In this document: positions 34,797-42,436 of the stretch, piece after piece | Position numbering within the stretch: the stretch's first letter is position 1 | How the letters are laid out: each line of letters starts with the position of its first letter | Assembly: GCF_036226365.1 (NCBI RefSeq) | Contig: NZ_CP108462.1 | Coordinates: forward strand, 6,790,501 to 6,854,500 | Length of the DNA: 64,000 nucleotides | Direction of reading: 5' to 3' | DNA from: Streptomyces sp. NBC_01262 | GTDB lineage: Bacteria > Actinomycetota > Actinomycetes > Streptomycetales > Streptomycetaceae | Translations under genes and position numbers: made by a program | The notes under the pieces: model-generated | Databases searched by the model: none | The model's input: the letters and a program-made list of their open reading frames with translations, nothing else | Told to the model about the DNA's origin: nothing

Positions 34797-35140
34797 CCAG
34801 CTCTGCCACGTACTCGTCCGACGGGCTGCGCCACGACGTTGCCGACCCCGCGACATGGAGCGTCCGGATTTGCGCAAGGCGATGCGGCACGTGCATCTTC
34901 CGGCCGGGCAACCTGATGCGCCTGGAAGAGGGGCGAGTGGCAGAGATGATCGCCAACGCCATTGCCGAGGAGGGGCACATCGTCGGCCACGCCACGCTCG
35001 GCACCGAAGCCCCCGCCATCTGTGCGGGCTTCGCCGCCCACCGGAACGGCAGTGCCGCTTCCCTTGCCCTTCGCCTCGCCCGAACCGGCGTCCTTCGAAC
35101 CGCCTGGGTTCACGTCGACAGCGGAAAGGTGGAGTCGTGA
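34793..35140 (+). CDS. Conserved actinophage protein with CxxxCxxC and FRPGN motif (115 aa)
   Basis: ATG 34793 overlaps upstream. The pattern CARRCGTCIFRPGNLMRLEEGRVAEMIANAIAEEGHIVGHATL...ICAGF is one I recall from many actinophage genomes. The clustered cysteines plus a distal Cys suggest metal or Fe-S binding. No function is assigned. Confidence 0.62.
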   Translation: MTSSATYSSDGLRHDVADPATWSVRICARRCGTCIFRPGNLMRLEEGRVAEMIANAIAEEGHIVGHATLGTEAPAICAGFAAHRNGSAASLALRLARTGVLRTAWVHVDSGKVES

Positions 35141-35361
35141 CCGGACTGCTCGCCCTGCTCGTCCTGCTCGCATGGGCAGCAGGAGTCGTGGCACTGGCGG
35201 GCGCCTTCCGGGGGCTGCTCGCCGACAACCTGGCCCTGCGCCTCCTCTGCCAACTATGTCCGGGTGCCGTCGCCTTGTACCTCGCGGTGATCATCGTTGC
35301 GTGGCCGGCGGCGGTTGTGGCGAAGGTCCTGTCGGACCTATTCGATCGGACCCGCGCGTGA
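35137..35361 (+). CDS. Small membrane protein (74 aa)
   Basis: GTG 35137 overlaps the previous stop (GTGA) and its own stop overlaps the next start. Two hydrophobic segments (LLALLVLLAWAAGVVALAGAF and PGAVALYLAVIIVAWPAAVVA) with a short charged tail. Unknown function; an anti-host membrane effector is one possibility. Confidence 0.55.
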   Translation: MTGLLALLVLLAWAAGVVALAGAFRGLLADNLALRLLCQLCPGAVALYLAVIIVAWPAAVVAKVLSDLFDRTRA

Positions 35362-36046
35362 CCCATATCAAGGCCGGACGGGTCTTTGTGGCCTGCGACC
35401 CGCGGGACAGCATTCGCATAAGGATCGAGCAGTACAAGCAGGGGGATATGCGCGCCCTGGTCGCCGACGCCGCGACCGGCCGGAGGCGCCGCCTCATGCT
35501 CATCTCCGCCTTGCACGCGTCGGCAATCTCCAACGCCGGCGTGCCGCGCCGGAGCGGATACGCTCCCGAGACACCAGAGTTGGGAACGCCCCAAGCTGTT
35601 CCGCCGGTCGACGTACCGAGGCAGGAGGAACCGGACTGGTTCGAGGGGATGCCAGGTCGCCAGTTTCGGGTCGCCCTGCCTCCACGGCTGACGCTCCTGA
35701 ACGCCAACCAGCGGCTCCTCCCCCACACCATCAGCGCGCGGAGATCACCAGGGTGCTGCGGCGCGCGGCCTGGGCCGCCTCGCGCGGAGTGCCGCACCTG
35801 GAACGGGTCCACATCATCGGCGTCCTGCACCCCGAAGACAGGCAGAGGAGAGACCCGGCCAACTGGTACCCCAGCTTCAAGGCGTGCATCGACGGGCTGG
35901 TGGACCAAGGTGTCCTGGACGACGACGACCACACGCGCGTCGTCGGCCCGGACATGCGCATGGGGCACGTGGTCGAGGGCGCGCGGCTTGTCCTCCATAT
36001 CCGTGACCTCACCCCTGTGGATATAGCTGCTGGCCTGCGGAAATAA
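35358..36046 (+). pseudogene. RusA-like Holliday-junction resolvase, frameshifted
   Basis: The N-terminal frame starts at GTG 35358 and is sensible up to LPPRLTLLNANQRLLPH. The typical RusA-like second half (AEITRVLRRAAWAASRG ... DPANWYPSFKACIDGLVDQGVLDDDDHTRVVGPDMRMG) lies in the -1 frame and ends at 36046. The frames join at a C5 run, 35720-35724, so one lost C, a base-call error or ribosomal slipping would explain it. The catalytic acidic patch (DDDDHT) is intact. Confidence 0.65.
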
Positions 36047-36081
36047 AGCGTTCCGGTGATCAAGGAAATCCACCGTAATTC

Positions 36082-36143
36082 TTGCCCTCCTCCCAAATGC
36101 ATATAGAATAGAACCATAAGGAAGGGGGAGTGGCCCCCTTCTT
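36082..36143 (+). promoter_or_regulatory. Early promoter P3 with leader hairpin
   Basis: TTGCCC (36082-36087), 16-nt spacer, TAGAAT (36104-36109) in the same 20-base block as P2. AAGGAAGGGGG...CCCCCTTCTT (36118-36143) forms the leader hairpin. The stem sequence differs from P2 while the pairing is kept. Confidence 0.75.
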
Positions 36144-36161
36144 AAACCGTCAGGAGAGACC

Positions 36162-36464
36162 GTGAAAGGCCCCTTCAGCCCCGAGAGCATCCGCCAGCGC
36201 CTGAGCGTCGAACAGATCAGTCCCGCCCAGGCGGACCGACTGGCCGAGGCGATCGCGGCTTCCCTCCAGCGGACCTGCAAGGAGTGGTTCCCCGGCACCG
36301 ACTACGAGAACTGGCGGCAGATGCTCCCCGAACCGCTGCTCGACGTCCTGGTCCAGCTCCTCACCTGGAGCGAGGACGGTCAGATCGTGGCCGACCACCT
36401 GCCGACGGCCGCAGCCGCCTGCATCTTCCTGGACCTGCAGAACTCCGCCATCCCCGTCGGCTGA
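36162..36464 (+). CDS. Unassigned early protein (100 aa)
   Basis: GTG 36162 with AGGAGA upstream, first gene after P3. Helical, acidic (PAQADRLAEAIAASLQRTCKEWFPGTDYENWRQMLPEPLLDVLVQLLTWSEDG). No family recognised. Confidence 0.55.
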   Translation: MKGPFSPESIRQRLSVEQISPAQADRLAEAIAASLQRTCKEWFPGTDYENWRQMLPEPLLDVLVQLLTWSEDGQIVADHLPTAAAACIFLDLQNSAIPVG

Positions 36465-36545
36465 CGCCGTCAACGACCCCGCCCGGCGACCGGTGACCGC
36501 CACATCCCGGCCGCCGGGCGGCCTTACGCCAAGGAGGTACGTGAA

Positions 36546-36941
36546 GTGCAAGACCCCTGTTCGCTGGCGGACCAGCGGGTGTGCGAGGCCACCCGGGAAC
36601 TCGCTCGCGCCGTGCTGAGACGCATGGCCGTGACGGCGACCGCGATCGAGCCGCGCATTAGGACCCTCGTCGCCACCCGCGAAGACCCCGGCTATGTCCT
36701 GTGGCGTCTGCATGGCGCCGGCGGGCGGCTGCTGCTCTGGTTCGACCTGACCAAGCAGCCGGACCCCATCTGGAACAAGCTCACCGCCGACCTGTGCCTC
36801 CTCGCTCGGCTCGCAGACCTGCGCACGCACCCGCCCGGCTACTACTACGTGCACCCGCTGACCGACTCCCGCGACATCGCTGTCCCCCTACCCGCCAACC
36901 CCCGGGGGCTCCCCCCTCGCACGATTGGACCCCTCCAGTGA
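36546..36941 (+). CDS. Unassigned early protein (131 aa)
   Basis: GTG 36546 is 8 nt after AAGGAGG; another GTG at 36541 is out of frame. Helical N-terminus with an alpha/beta middle (TLVATREDPGYVLWRLHGAGGRLLLWFDLTKQPDP). The stop overlaps the PP2C start (GTGA), so the two are co-translated and may work together. Function unknown. Confidence 0.55.
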   Translation: MQDPCSLADQRVCEATRELARAVLRRMAVTATAIEPRIRTLVATREDPGYVLWRLHGAGGRLLLWFDLTKQPDPIWNKLTADLCLLARLADLRTHPPGYYYVHPLTDSRDIAVPLPANPRGLPPRTIGPLQ

Positions 36942-38008
36942 TCGCCACGACACCGGCCCTACTGGTTTCCCCGGACGGTGAAGTCGAAGAGCTGCTGCTC
37001 GACTCGCGCCACGCCGACCAGCTGCGCTGCATCAGGTTCCACGTCCAAGGCTCCAGCGTCCACCCGCTCGGCCGCAGGGCGGTCGTCCATGTCGGGCACG
37101 GTGGCCAGTCGGTGAATGACGTCGCCGGACAGGCGTGGATGAGTATCGCCGGGGGAAGCCGGCCGCCGGTCCTGCGAGGGCCCGTCGTCATCACGGGTGC
37201 CGCCGACCGTGCTGGCGACTTCATGCCCTTGCCTGAATTCAGCGCCCAGGCCGTGCGGCGCGCGGCCAACCTGCTCGGCGGCGCGATCGGATTGCCGTTC
37301 AGCGTGAGTGCGGTGCAGCGACACGGCGGGCGCCGGTATCAATGTGACGCCTACGCGATCAAGCGTGACAAGACCAGCGGCCGTTGGGCCTTCGTCGTCC
37401 TCGACGGGGTCGGCGACCGCCCTGCCGTCCAACGCTTCGCCCAGAAGTTCGCGCCGCGCATCGCCCGCGCTGCAGCCGGGCACGGCGACCCCGCCCGCGC
37501 CCTGGCTGCGGTACGAGTCCAGGCCAGGGATGAGCTCCACTGGGATTTCGACCCCCGCACTGACCCCAGTGCCGTCGCGGTCGTCGCCACGGTCGACCAC
37601 CGGTCGCCCCTCATCCGGCTCGCCTGGACCGGTGACGCGCGGGCTTACCGGGGAACCTTGATCGGAACTGCGGAGCCCGCCACCCAAGACCACAACTACG
37701 CCCAGAAGTTGCGCAGTCGAGGACGCGTCCCCGGACGGTACGACCGGAACTTCATCACGTCCTGTCTGATGACCGGCTCCATCGGCACGGCGGTGATCGA
37801 GAAGAAGCACACTCGCCGGCTGCTGCTGTGCAGCGACGGTGTCTACGCGCCGCTCGCGGAAGAGGGGCCGGACATCGGCGGAATCCTCGACTTCGCCGAC
37901 GACGCGAAGGACGCCGCCACGATGCTCGTCGACGACGCGATAGCCGCCAGCAAGGACGACTACCCCGACAACGCCACGGCGCTCGTGGTCGACATCACTC
38001 CGGTCTGA
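36938..38008 (+). CDS. PP2C-type Ser/Thr protein phosphatase with extra N-terminal domain
   Basis: 356 residues from GTG 36938. The PP2C core begins near residue 140: FVVLDGVGDRP (Asp156, Asp160 as metal ligands), VAVVATVDHRSPLIRLAWTGDARAYR, RLLLCSDGVYAPL and the closing DNATALVVDI. The first about 115 residues form a separate alpha/beta domain with a VNDVAGQAWMSIAGG segment. Phage-encoded PP2C enzymes are uncommon. It could reverse host Ser/Thr kinase signalling or a kinase-based defence; that is inference. Confidence 0.8.
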   Translation: MIATTPALLVSPDGEVEELLLDSRHADQLRCIRFHVQGSSVHPLGRRAVVHVGHGGQSVNDVAGQAWMSIAGGSRPPVLRGPVVITGAADRAGDFMPLPEFSAQAVRRAANLLGGAIGLPFSVSAVQRHGGRRYQCDAYAIKRDKTSGRWAFVVLDGVGDRPAVQRFAQKFAPRIARAAAGHGDPARALAAVRVQARDELHWDFDPRTDPSAVAVVATVDHRSPLIRLAWTGDARAYRGTLIGTAEPATQDHNYAQKLRSRGRVPGRYDRNFITSCLMTGSIGTAVIEKKHTRRLLLCSDGVYAPLAEEGPDIGGILDFADDAKDAATMLVDDAIAASKDDYPDNATALVVDITPV

Positions 38009-38051
38009 CCCCCCCGTACTGCTCCATGAAGGGGCCGCAATATCCCCCGAA

Positions 38052-38063
38052 TGCATATAGAAA
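38052..38063 (+). promoter_or_regulatory. Degenerate promoter/operator P4 (TGCATATAGAAA)
   Basis: The shared block ends AAA instead of AAT, there is no convincing -35 at 16-17 nt, and no leader hairpin. It lies 41 bp before GTG 38104. It may be a weak promoter or only a binding site. Confidence 0.5.
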
Positions 38064-38103
38064 AGAAGCTCTCCGTTCCCTTTCGTCCTCACCGGAGGTA
38101 TCC

Positions 38104-38451
38104 GTGCCCGCTCGCCCCTCTATACCGATCATCGACACACCGGACCACCACTTCGGCGCCATGTTCCTGATCCTTCTCACCCGTGCGCCCGACGACGACA
38201 CGCTCCGCGCCGCCGCGCGCCTCGCAGACAACGCCGCAGTCGCCTCTTGGGCGCTGCGCCCAGACGACCTCGCGACGCTCTCCGTCGATCAGTACCGGCA
38301 GCTGCTCGACTACGCCGCAGCCCCCGAAGTCCTCGACCTGGCCCTCTATCTGCGGGGTGACAAGAAGCGCATCCGCACGCTCATGGACCACATCACTCGG
38401 GAGATTGCGGAAGTCCTGTCCCACTACTCCCCGCCGAACCCCCAGGCCTGA
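38104..38451 (+). CDS. Unassigned early protein (115 aa)
   Basis: GTG 38104 with GGAGG 5 nt upstream and P4 before it. All-helical (DDDTLRAAARLADNAAVASWALRPDDLATLSVDQYRQLLDYAAAPEVLDLALYLRGDKKRIRTLMDHITREIAEVLSHY). No recognised family. Confidence 0.55.
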   Translation: MPARPSIPIIDTPDHHFGAMFLILLTRAPDDDTLRAAARLADNAAVASWALRPDDLATLSVDQYRQLLDYAAAPEVLDLALYLRGDKKRIRTLMDHITREIAEVLSHYSPPNPQA

Positions 38452-38480
38452 CACACGCCGACGGATACCGAAGGAGAACT

Positions 38481-38768
38481 ATGCCCAGTCCAGACGAACG
38501 GCAGTGGTGGGCCGTCTACCGGGAGCCGACCCCCGCCGAGATGGAGGTCGTCGCCGTCGAAACCCCTCCCAGTGACGACGCCGCCCACGACAGACGGTGC
38601 GCCGAACTGGAGGCATCCGGCCACTACGCCTACGTCATCACCGCATCCGACGAGAACGAGGCAAGGGGCATCGCCCTGCGGATCTGGGCGGAAGAACTCG
38701 TCGCCAGCCCAACACGCCTGGCGGCCGCCAACGCTCACCTCGCTACCCGCAACCGGCCGACCAACTAG
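38481..38768 (+). CDS. Unassigned early protein (95 aa)
   Basis: ATG 38481 after AAGGAGAACT. An alpha/beta sequence (RQWWAVYREPTPAEMEVVAVETPP ... GHYAYVITASDENEARGIALRIWAEELV) reminiscent of small ferredoxin-like folds. No function known. Confidence 0.55.
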   Translation: MPSPDERQWWAVYREPTPAEMEVVAVETPPSDDAAHDRRCAELEASGHYAYVITASDENEARGIALRIWAEELVASPTRLAAANAHLATRNRPTN

Positions 38769-38783
38769 ACCTCTGGAAACCAC

Positions 38784-39380
38784 ATGAGCCTGATGACCTT
38801 GCACACCCTGTCCGCCCGTGTCGCCCAAGAACTCGGCGTCCACCCGGACGCCGCCGCCCGCGCACTGCGTGCCGCGCTCGGCCTGTTCCGCGCCCAGGCC
38901 CACCACCCCGTGATCGCCAACACCGGCATGACGCCCGCCGAATACCTCGGCCTGGCGCTCCAGAGCGACCGATTCACGGCCCTGCTCATCGCCGCCACCC
39001 TGACGGCCGCTGGCCGGGACGCTGACGCCCGCCTCGCCTGGGCTGCTTACCTCGACCGGGAGATGTCGGCCACCAAGCTCGCCCACGAGGCCGTACCGGC
39101 GACCGCCATCCTCGGCAACGCGGACGCCATCCACCGCATCGGCCGCCAACTTGGCCTCGCCGACGAGCACACCGACCGGCTCATACCCGGGCTGGTCTTC
39201 ACCATCGCGACCGGCTACCCCTACCGCGCGGCAAATATGCGGCACCTCAGCCTCACCGGCGTCCTCGCGCAGCTCACCGCAGAGGACCTTACGGAATTGC
39301 TGCAGCACGCCGCGCTCGTCGACGCCGGACGCACCGAGCATGCCGCCGTCTTGCTCCGCCGCATCCAGCACTCCCGTTGA
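38784..39380 (+). CDS. Unassigned early protein (198 aa, helical)
   Basis: ATG 38784, with a degenerate GACCTCTGGAAA (38768-38779) in place of the usual leader motif. Composed of helices with Ala/Leu/Asp/His patterns. No motif recognised. Confidence 0.52.
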   Translation: MSLMTLHTLSARVAQELGVHPDAAARALRAALGLFRAQAHHPVIANTGMTPAEYLGLALQSDRFTALLIAATLTAAGRDADARLAWAAYLDREMSATKLAHEAVPATAILGNADAIHRIGRQLGLADEHTDRLIPGLVFTIATGYPYRAANMRHLSLTGVLAQLTAEDLTELLQHAALVDAGRTEHAAVLLRRIQHSR

Positions 39381-39458
39381 CGGCCTCGCGTGTCGGTCGG
39401 CGCCCACGCGGGCCGACACGCGACCCCGAGCGCAGACCTACGAGCCAGGAGAACCAGC

Positions 39459-40520
39459 ATGAGCCAACTCGACCTGTTCGCCGACGCCGACGGGCCCGAC
39501 CAGCCACCCGCGCCGATCACACCGGCAGCCCCGCTCCGCAGGTATCTCACCAACCTCCCGCCGGCGCCCACGCCCGTGACCATCTCGGTTGCCCAGCCTC
39601 GCCCGGCGCTCGTCGCGGTCAAGCGCACGCTGAACCACTACCGCCCGTCGCAGCGCAACCCACACGCGCACGCGTTCGAGATCGCGGAAGCCGTCAACTA
39701 CGCCTGGCATCACGCACACGGGGGGAGCAGCATCGAAATCCCTATCGGAGTGGTCGCCACGCTCGCCCTGTGGCCCCTGCGTGGGCCGGACGCCTACCTT
39801 GCCGCCGACTGGTGGCTCAGCCTCGACGACACCGAGCTGCTGACCGCGTTCCGCGAGTGCTGGGCCCGCTGGTGGATCACGCGGCCCGACCTCATCGACC
39901 GGGCCACGCCCCTGCACAAGTGGGTCGACGGCGAGAAGCCCGACGCTGGGCGAGCCGGTGCCGTACGCGCAGTCGTCGAGGCCGCGCTCACCAACGGGCT
40001 CCTGCACCTGACAACCAGCGATGACCCCGATCTCCGCTCCACCACCGACCTGATTGGAACCCTGCTCGCCATCATGCGCTCCCAGGGGGCTCACGACGCG
40101 CTCGCGGAGGTACACACGCCGCCGGAGGTCGCCTATCTGATGGCCAGGATGCTGCTCGACGACATGTCGCTTGAGCCCGGCATGAAGTTCGACGAGCCCG
40201 CGGGCGGGACCGGTGGCATGTACCGCGCCGCCGTACAGGTCATGCGCGAACGCGGCGTCGACCCGCACCAGTTCGGATGGTCGCTGACGGACATTGACCC
40301 CATCGCGGCGGCGGGCGCGGCCGTCAATGCGATCCTCTGGGACCTCGGCCCGCACGTGCTCATCGGGTGCGGCGACACCCTTCACGAGGGCAACGTGCCC
40401 GCCAGGGCTGTCCGGGAGGCGCGCGAGTCCCTGGAGCGGCGCGATCGACTGCACTCGCAGGCCGTCTTCCTCGCGGCCATCCAGCAGGTCGAAGCTCTGA
40501 TACGCGACGTAGCGGCCTGA
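39459..40520 (+). CDS. N6-adenine methyltransferase-like protein lacking a visible NPPY motif
   Basis: ATG 39459 follows CCAGGAGAACC; 353 residues. The HsdM-like region is EVHTPPEVAYLMARMLL then a motif-I variant FDEPAGGTGGMYRAA and LIGCGDTLHEGN. In active enzymes NPP(F/Y) follows soon after, but here the protein ends about 45 residues later without it. It may be inactive, or use a variant. Function in the element is unclear. Confidence 0.65.
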   Translation: MSQLDLFADADGPDQPPAPITPAAPLRRYLTNLPPAPTPVTISVAQPRPALVAVKRTLNHYRPSQRNPHAHAFEIAEAVNYAWHHAHGGSSIEIPIGVVATLALWPLRGPDAYLAADWWLSLDDTELLTAFRECWARWWITRPDLIDRATPLHKWVDGEKPDAGRAGAVRAVVEAALTNGLLHLTTSDDPDLRSTTDLIGTLLAIMRSQGAHDALAEVHTPPEVAYLMARMLLDDMSLEPGMKFDEPAGGTGGMYRAAVQVMRERGVDPHQFGWSLTDIDPIAAAGAAVNAILWDLGPHVLIGCGDTLHEGNVPARAVREARESLERRDRLHSQAVFLAAIQQVEALIRDVAA

Positions 40521-40556
40521 CCTGCGGAAACTCTTCGAAATCTCTCTTAGGAGATC

Positions 40557-40585
40557 TTGAACCCTCCCCTAAATGCATATAGAAT
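40557..40585 (+). promoter_or_regulatory. Early promoter P5
   Basis: TTGAAC (40557-40562), 17-nt spacer, TAGAAT (40580-40585) in the block shared with P2 and P3. No leader hairpin; the ribosome site of 40608 follows directly. Confidence 0.72.
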
Positions 40586-40607
40586 AGAACCATCAGGAGA
40601 GGGGGTC

Positions 40608-40749
40608 ATGGAGGAGCCACCGTTCACCTTCCCGTACTTGCCGCAGTCACGACGTCCGGTGCCCGGAACTGGGCTGCGGTGCTTGCGCCTGCGACCACTG
40701 CTTCGACTGCGGAGCCTGCCCCACTGAGGACTGCGACCACGACGCCTAG
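40608..40749 (+). pseudogene. Small Cys-rich (zinc-finger-like) ORF, apparently frameshifted
   Basis: ATG 40608 has an excellent AGGAGAGGGGG site but runs into a stop within 40 codons as a basic, Leu/Arg-rich sequence. In the +1 frame the distal part reads CPELGCGACACDHCFDCGACP then TEDCDHDA and a stop at 40749. That Cys/His density is unlikely by chance, yet this frame has no start. One extra base, or a sequencing error, would join them. Confidence 0.4.
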
Positions 40750-40836
40750 CAGGCGGCCCGGTGACGGCCCCGTCATTCGGCGGGGCCGACCGGCGGCCCA
40801 CCACGACTTCCACAACACATCACGGCTGGAGCGCAG

Positions 40837-41025
40837 ATGACCTACAAGAAGGGCGACCGCATCGCCCTCGTTCACACCACCGACTCGCACACCGATCTCA
40901 AACCCGGCGACGAAGGCACCGTCCACCGGTTCGACGCCAGTCTCTCCATTCTCTCCGTGGACTGGGACAGCGGCTCCACCCTCTCGATGCTCCTCGACGA
41001 CGGCGACGAAGTGCGCCTCGCGTAG
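40837..41025 (+). CDS. DUF4314-like small protein (62 aa)
   Basis: ATG 40837 after GGAGCGCAG. The whole protein follows the DUF4314 pattern: KGDRIALVHTTDSHTDLKPGDEGTVHRFDAS then LSVDWDSGSTLSMLLDDGDEV. The family is common in phages and mobile elements; its function is unknown. Confidence 0.75.
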   Translation: MTYKKGDRIALVHTTDSHTDLKPGDEGTVHRFDASLSILSVDWDSGSTLSMLLDDGDEVRLA

Positions 41026-41032
41026 CTAACCC

Positions 41033-41085
41033 GGGCCCGCCCCTGCGGGGGCGGGCCCACCGCTTCACCCGCAGACCTCTTGGAG
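41033..41085 (+). terminator. Hairpin plus GACCTCTTGGAG cassette
   Basis: GGGCCCGCCCC (41033-41043) pairs with GGGGCGGGCCC (41048-41058), loop TGCG. GACCTCTTGGAG follows at 41074-41085, 8 nt before ATG 41094. Confidence 0.65.
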
Positions 41086-41093
41086 AACCACAC

Positions 41094-41927
41094 ATGCTCA
41101 TCACCGACGCCGCAGTCCGAGAAGCCGCGGCCAATCTCGCCCAAAGCCTCGGCGGAGACTGGGCGATCGACCCCGAAGCGCCCGCCGACGGCGCAGCCCA
41201 CCTCATCTACAGCGACGGACGAGGTATCAGCTTCCGCCCCATCTTCGGCGGGACCACCGTCCAACTCTGGATCACCGGCAGCGCCGCACCCCCGCTCCCC
41301 GACGGTGCCACCCTTGCCGAGCAAGGCGTCTACGAAGCGCAAGTCGCCGCGCGTCTCCCCGAAGGGCACCACTACAACAAGTCGGCCAACCTCGTCACCG
41401 AGGTCGACGAAGATCCGGAACACATCATCATGCGCACCCTCGAAGACGACCTTCTCCCCGCCTTCGAGTACAAACCCCGCTACGTCGGCCACCGGCCTTG
41501 GATAGACCTCTTCGACAGCGCACTGTCCCAAGTGATGGATGAGGCGACGCCGGCCACGGTCACCTCGCTGCGCGACTGCGGCCTGGAGGCGCACACAACG
41601 CCGCGCGACGCCGGTGAAGACACTGAGTCCGACGCCGACAGCGACCCGGCGATCGAGCGCGATCCAGCCCCGGCGACTGACTGCGACCAGCAGCCCCAAA
41701 GCCCCACCGCTGACGAGTCACAGGAGGGTGAGCCGTCGCCCGAGGAAGAACCCGAACCCGAAGTCACCCAGCTCCCGAGTGCCGAGGCTGAGCCCGAGTC
41801 CGCTCCGGAGCCGAGCTCCGCCGACGAGGTCGGCGGCGAAGTGGACGACCAACCCGCAGCCGAGACCAGCCCCACCATGAAACGGCACCCCCGCACCAAG
41901 CGCCGACCGAAGGCAAGCGCCACCTGA
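41094..41927 (+). CDS. Unassigned phage protein with acidic tail (277 aa)
   Basis: ATG 41094 after the GACCTCTTGGAG motif. Residues 1-165 are a folded-looking alpha/beta region (GISFRPIFGGTTVQLWITG). Residues about 166-260 are Glu/Asp/Ser/Pro-rich and probably disordered, and the last residues are basic (MKRHPRTKRRPKASAT). The acidic tail could mimic DNA, but no evidence beyond composition. Last recognisable gene of the early region. Confidence 0.55.
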   Translation: MLITDAAVREAAANLAQSLGGDWAIDPEAPADGAAHLIYSDGRGISFRPIFGGTTVQLWITGSAAPPLPDGATLAEQGVYEAQVAARLPEGHHYNKSANLVTEVDEDPEHIIMRTLEDDLLPAFEYKPRYVGHRPWIDLFDSALSQVMDEATPATVTSLRDCGLEAHTTPRDAGEDTESDADSDPAIERDPAPATDCDQQPQSPTADESQEGEPSPEEEPEPEVTQLPSAEAEPESAPEPSSADEVGGEVDDQPAAETSPTMKRHPRTKRRPKASAT

Positions 41928-42436
41928 CCCCGTACAGCTCGACCTGGGAGGGCGGCGCATGCCGCGCTCCCTCCGGAGCGCCATGACCAACGACACCGGA
42001 GCCATCGCCCGCCAACGCCACTTCACCCCCCAAGGGGTAGTTCGGCGCCGGCGGGCCGCTCCGCCTGTACGCTGATCCGCCCTTCGACCGGCCCGAAGCC
42101 GGGAAAGCCCCCGGCGTCGGGTCGCTCGACCTGGTGTAGTGCGCCGTTGATCGAAATCCTGTTCGCAGAGGTCCGGCCTGCGACAACAGCCAAGAGGCTC
42201 CGCCCCCGAAGACCGAGGCGGAGCCTCTGCGCGTTGGAAGGGAAATCCGCTGCGCGAAGGTTCCGTCAACTTTGGCCTGGTACAGCCCTGTGAGCCGGAA
42301 ACCGGAAGTCTTGGCACCGTCAGTATCGTGGATGAGTAAGCTCACCCCACGCTCTGCGACCGCCCTGTTCGCGGGGTTTGAGAGCGGTCGCATCGTCGGG
42401 AGCATGACGGCAGACTCTGAGCACCGGGACTCGCAC
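41928..42436. other. Intergenic end of the phage element; contains hairpin and a fragment of the R repeat
   Basis: A perfect 12-bp inverted repeat AGAGGCTCCGCC/GGCGGAGCCTCT (42193-42228) could end transcription from either side. From 42217 to about 42263 the sequence matches the start of the roughly 600-bp repeat R at 47195 and 57963 (GGCGGAGCCTCTGCGC-TTGGAAGGG), then diverges. No gene is convincing. Confidence 0.6.

Noticed and set aside
34962-35357. An N-terminal extension of the RusA-like frame upstream of 35358
   Set aside because: It overlaps two tightly coupled small genes in other frames and is Pro/Arg/Ser-rich shadow sequence.
8806-41927. A phage integrase or excisionase for the element
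   Set aside because: I looked for tyrosine-recombinase (R...HxxR...Y) and serine-recombinase patterns in the recognisable proteins and saw none. The 25620 protein has excisionase-like folds, but its duplication and position suit a regulator.
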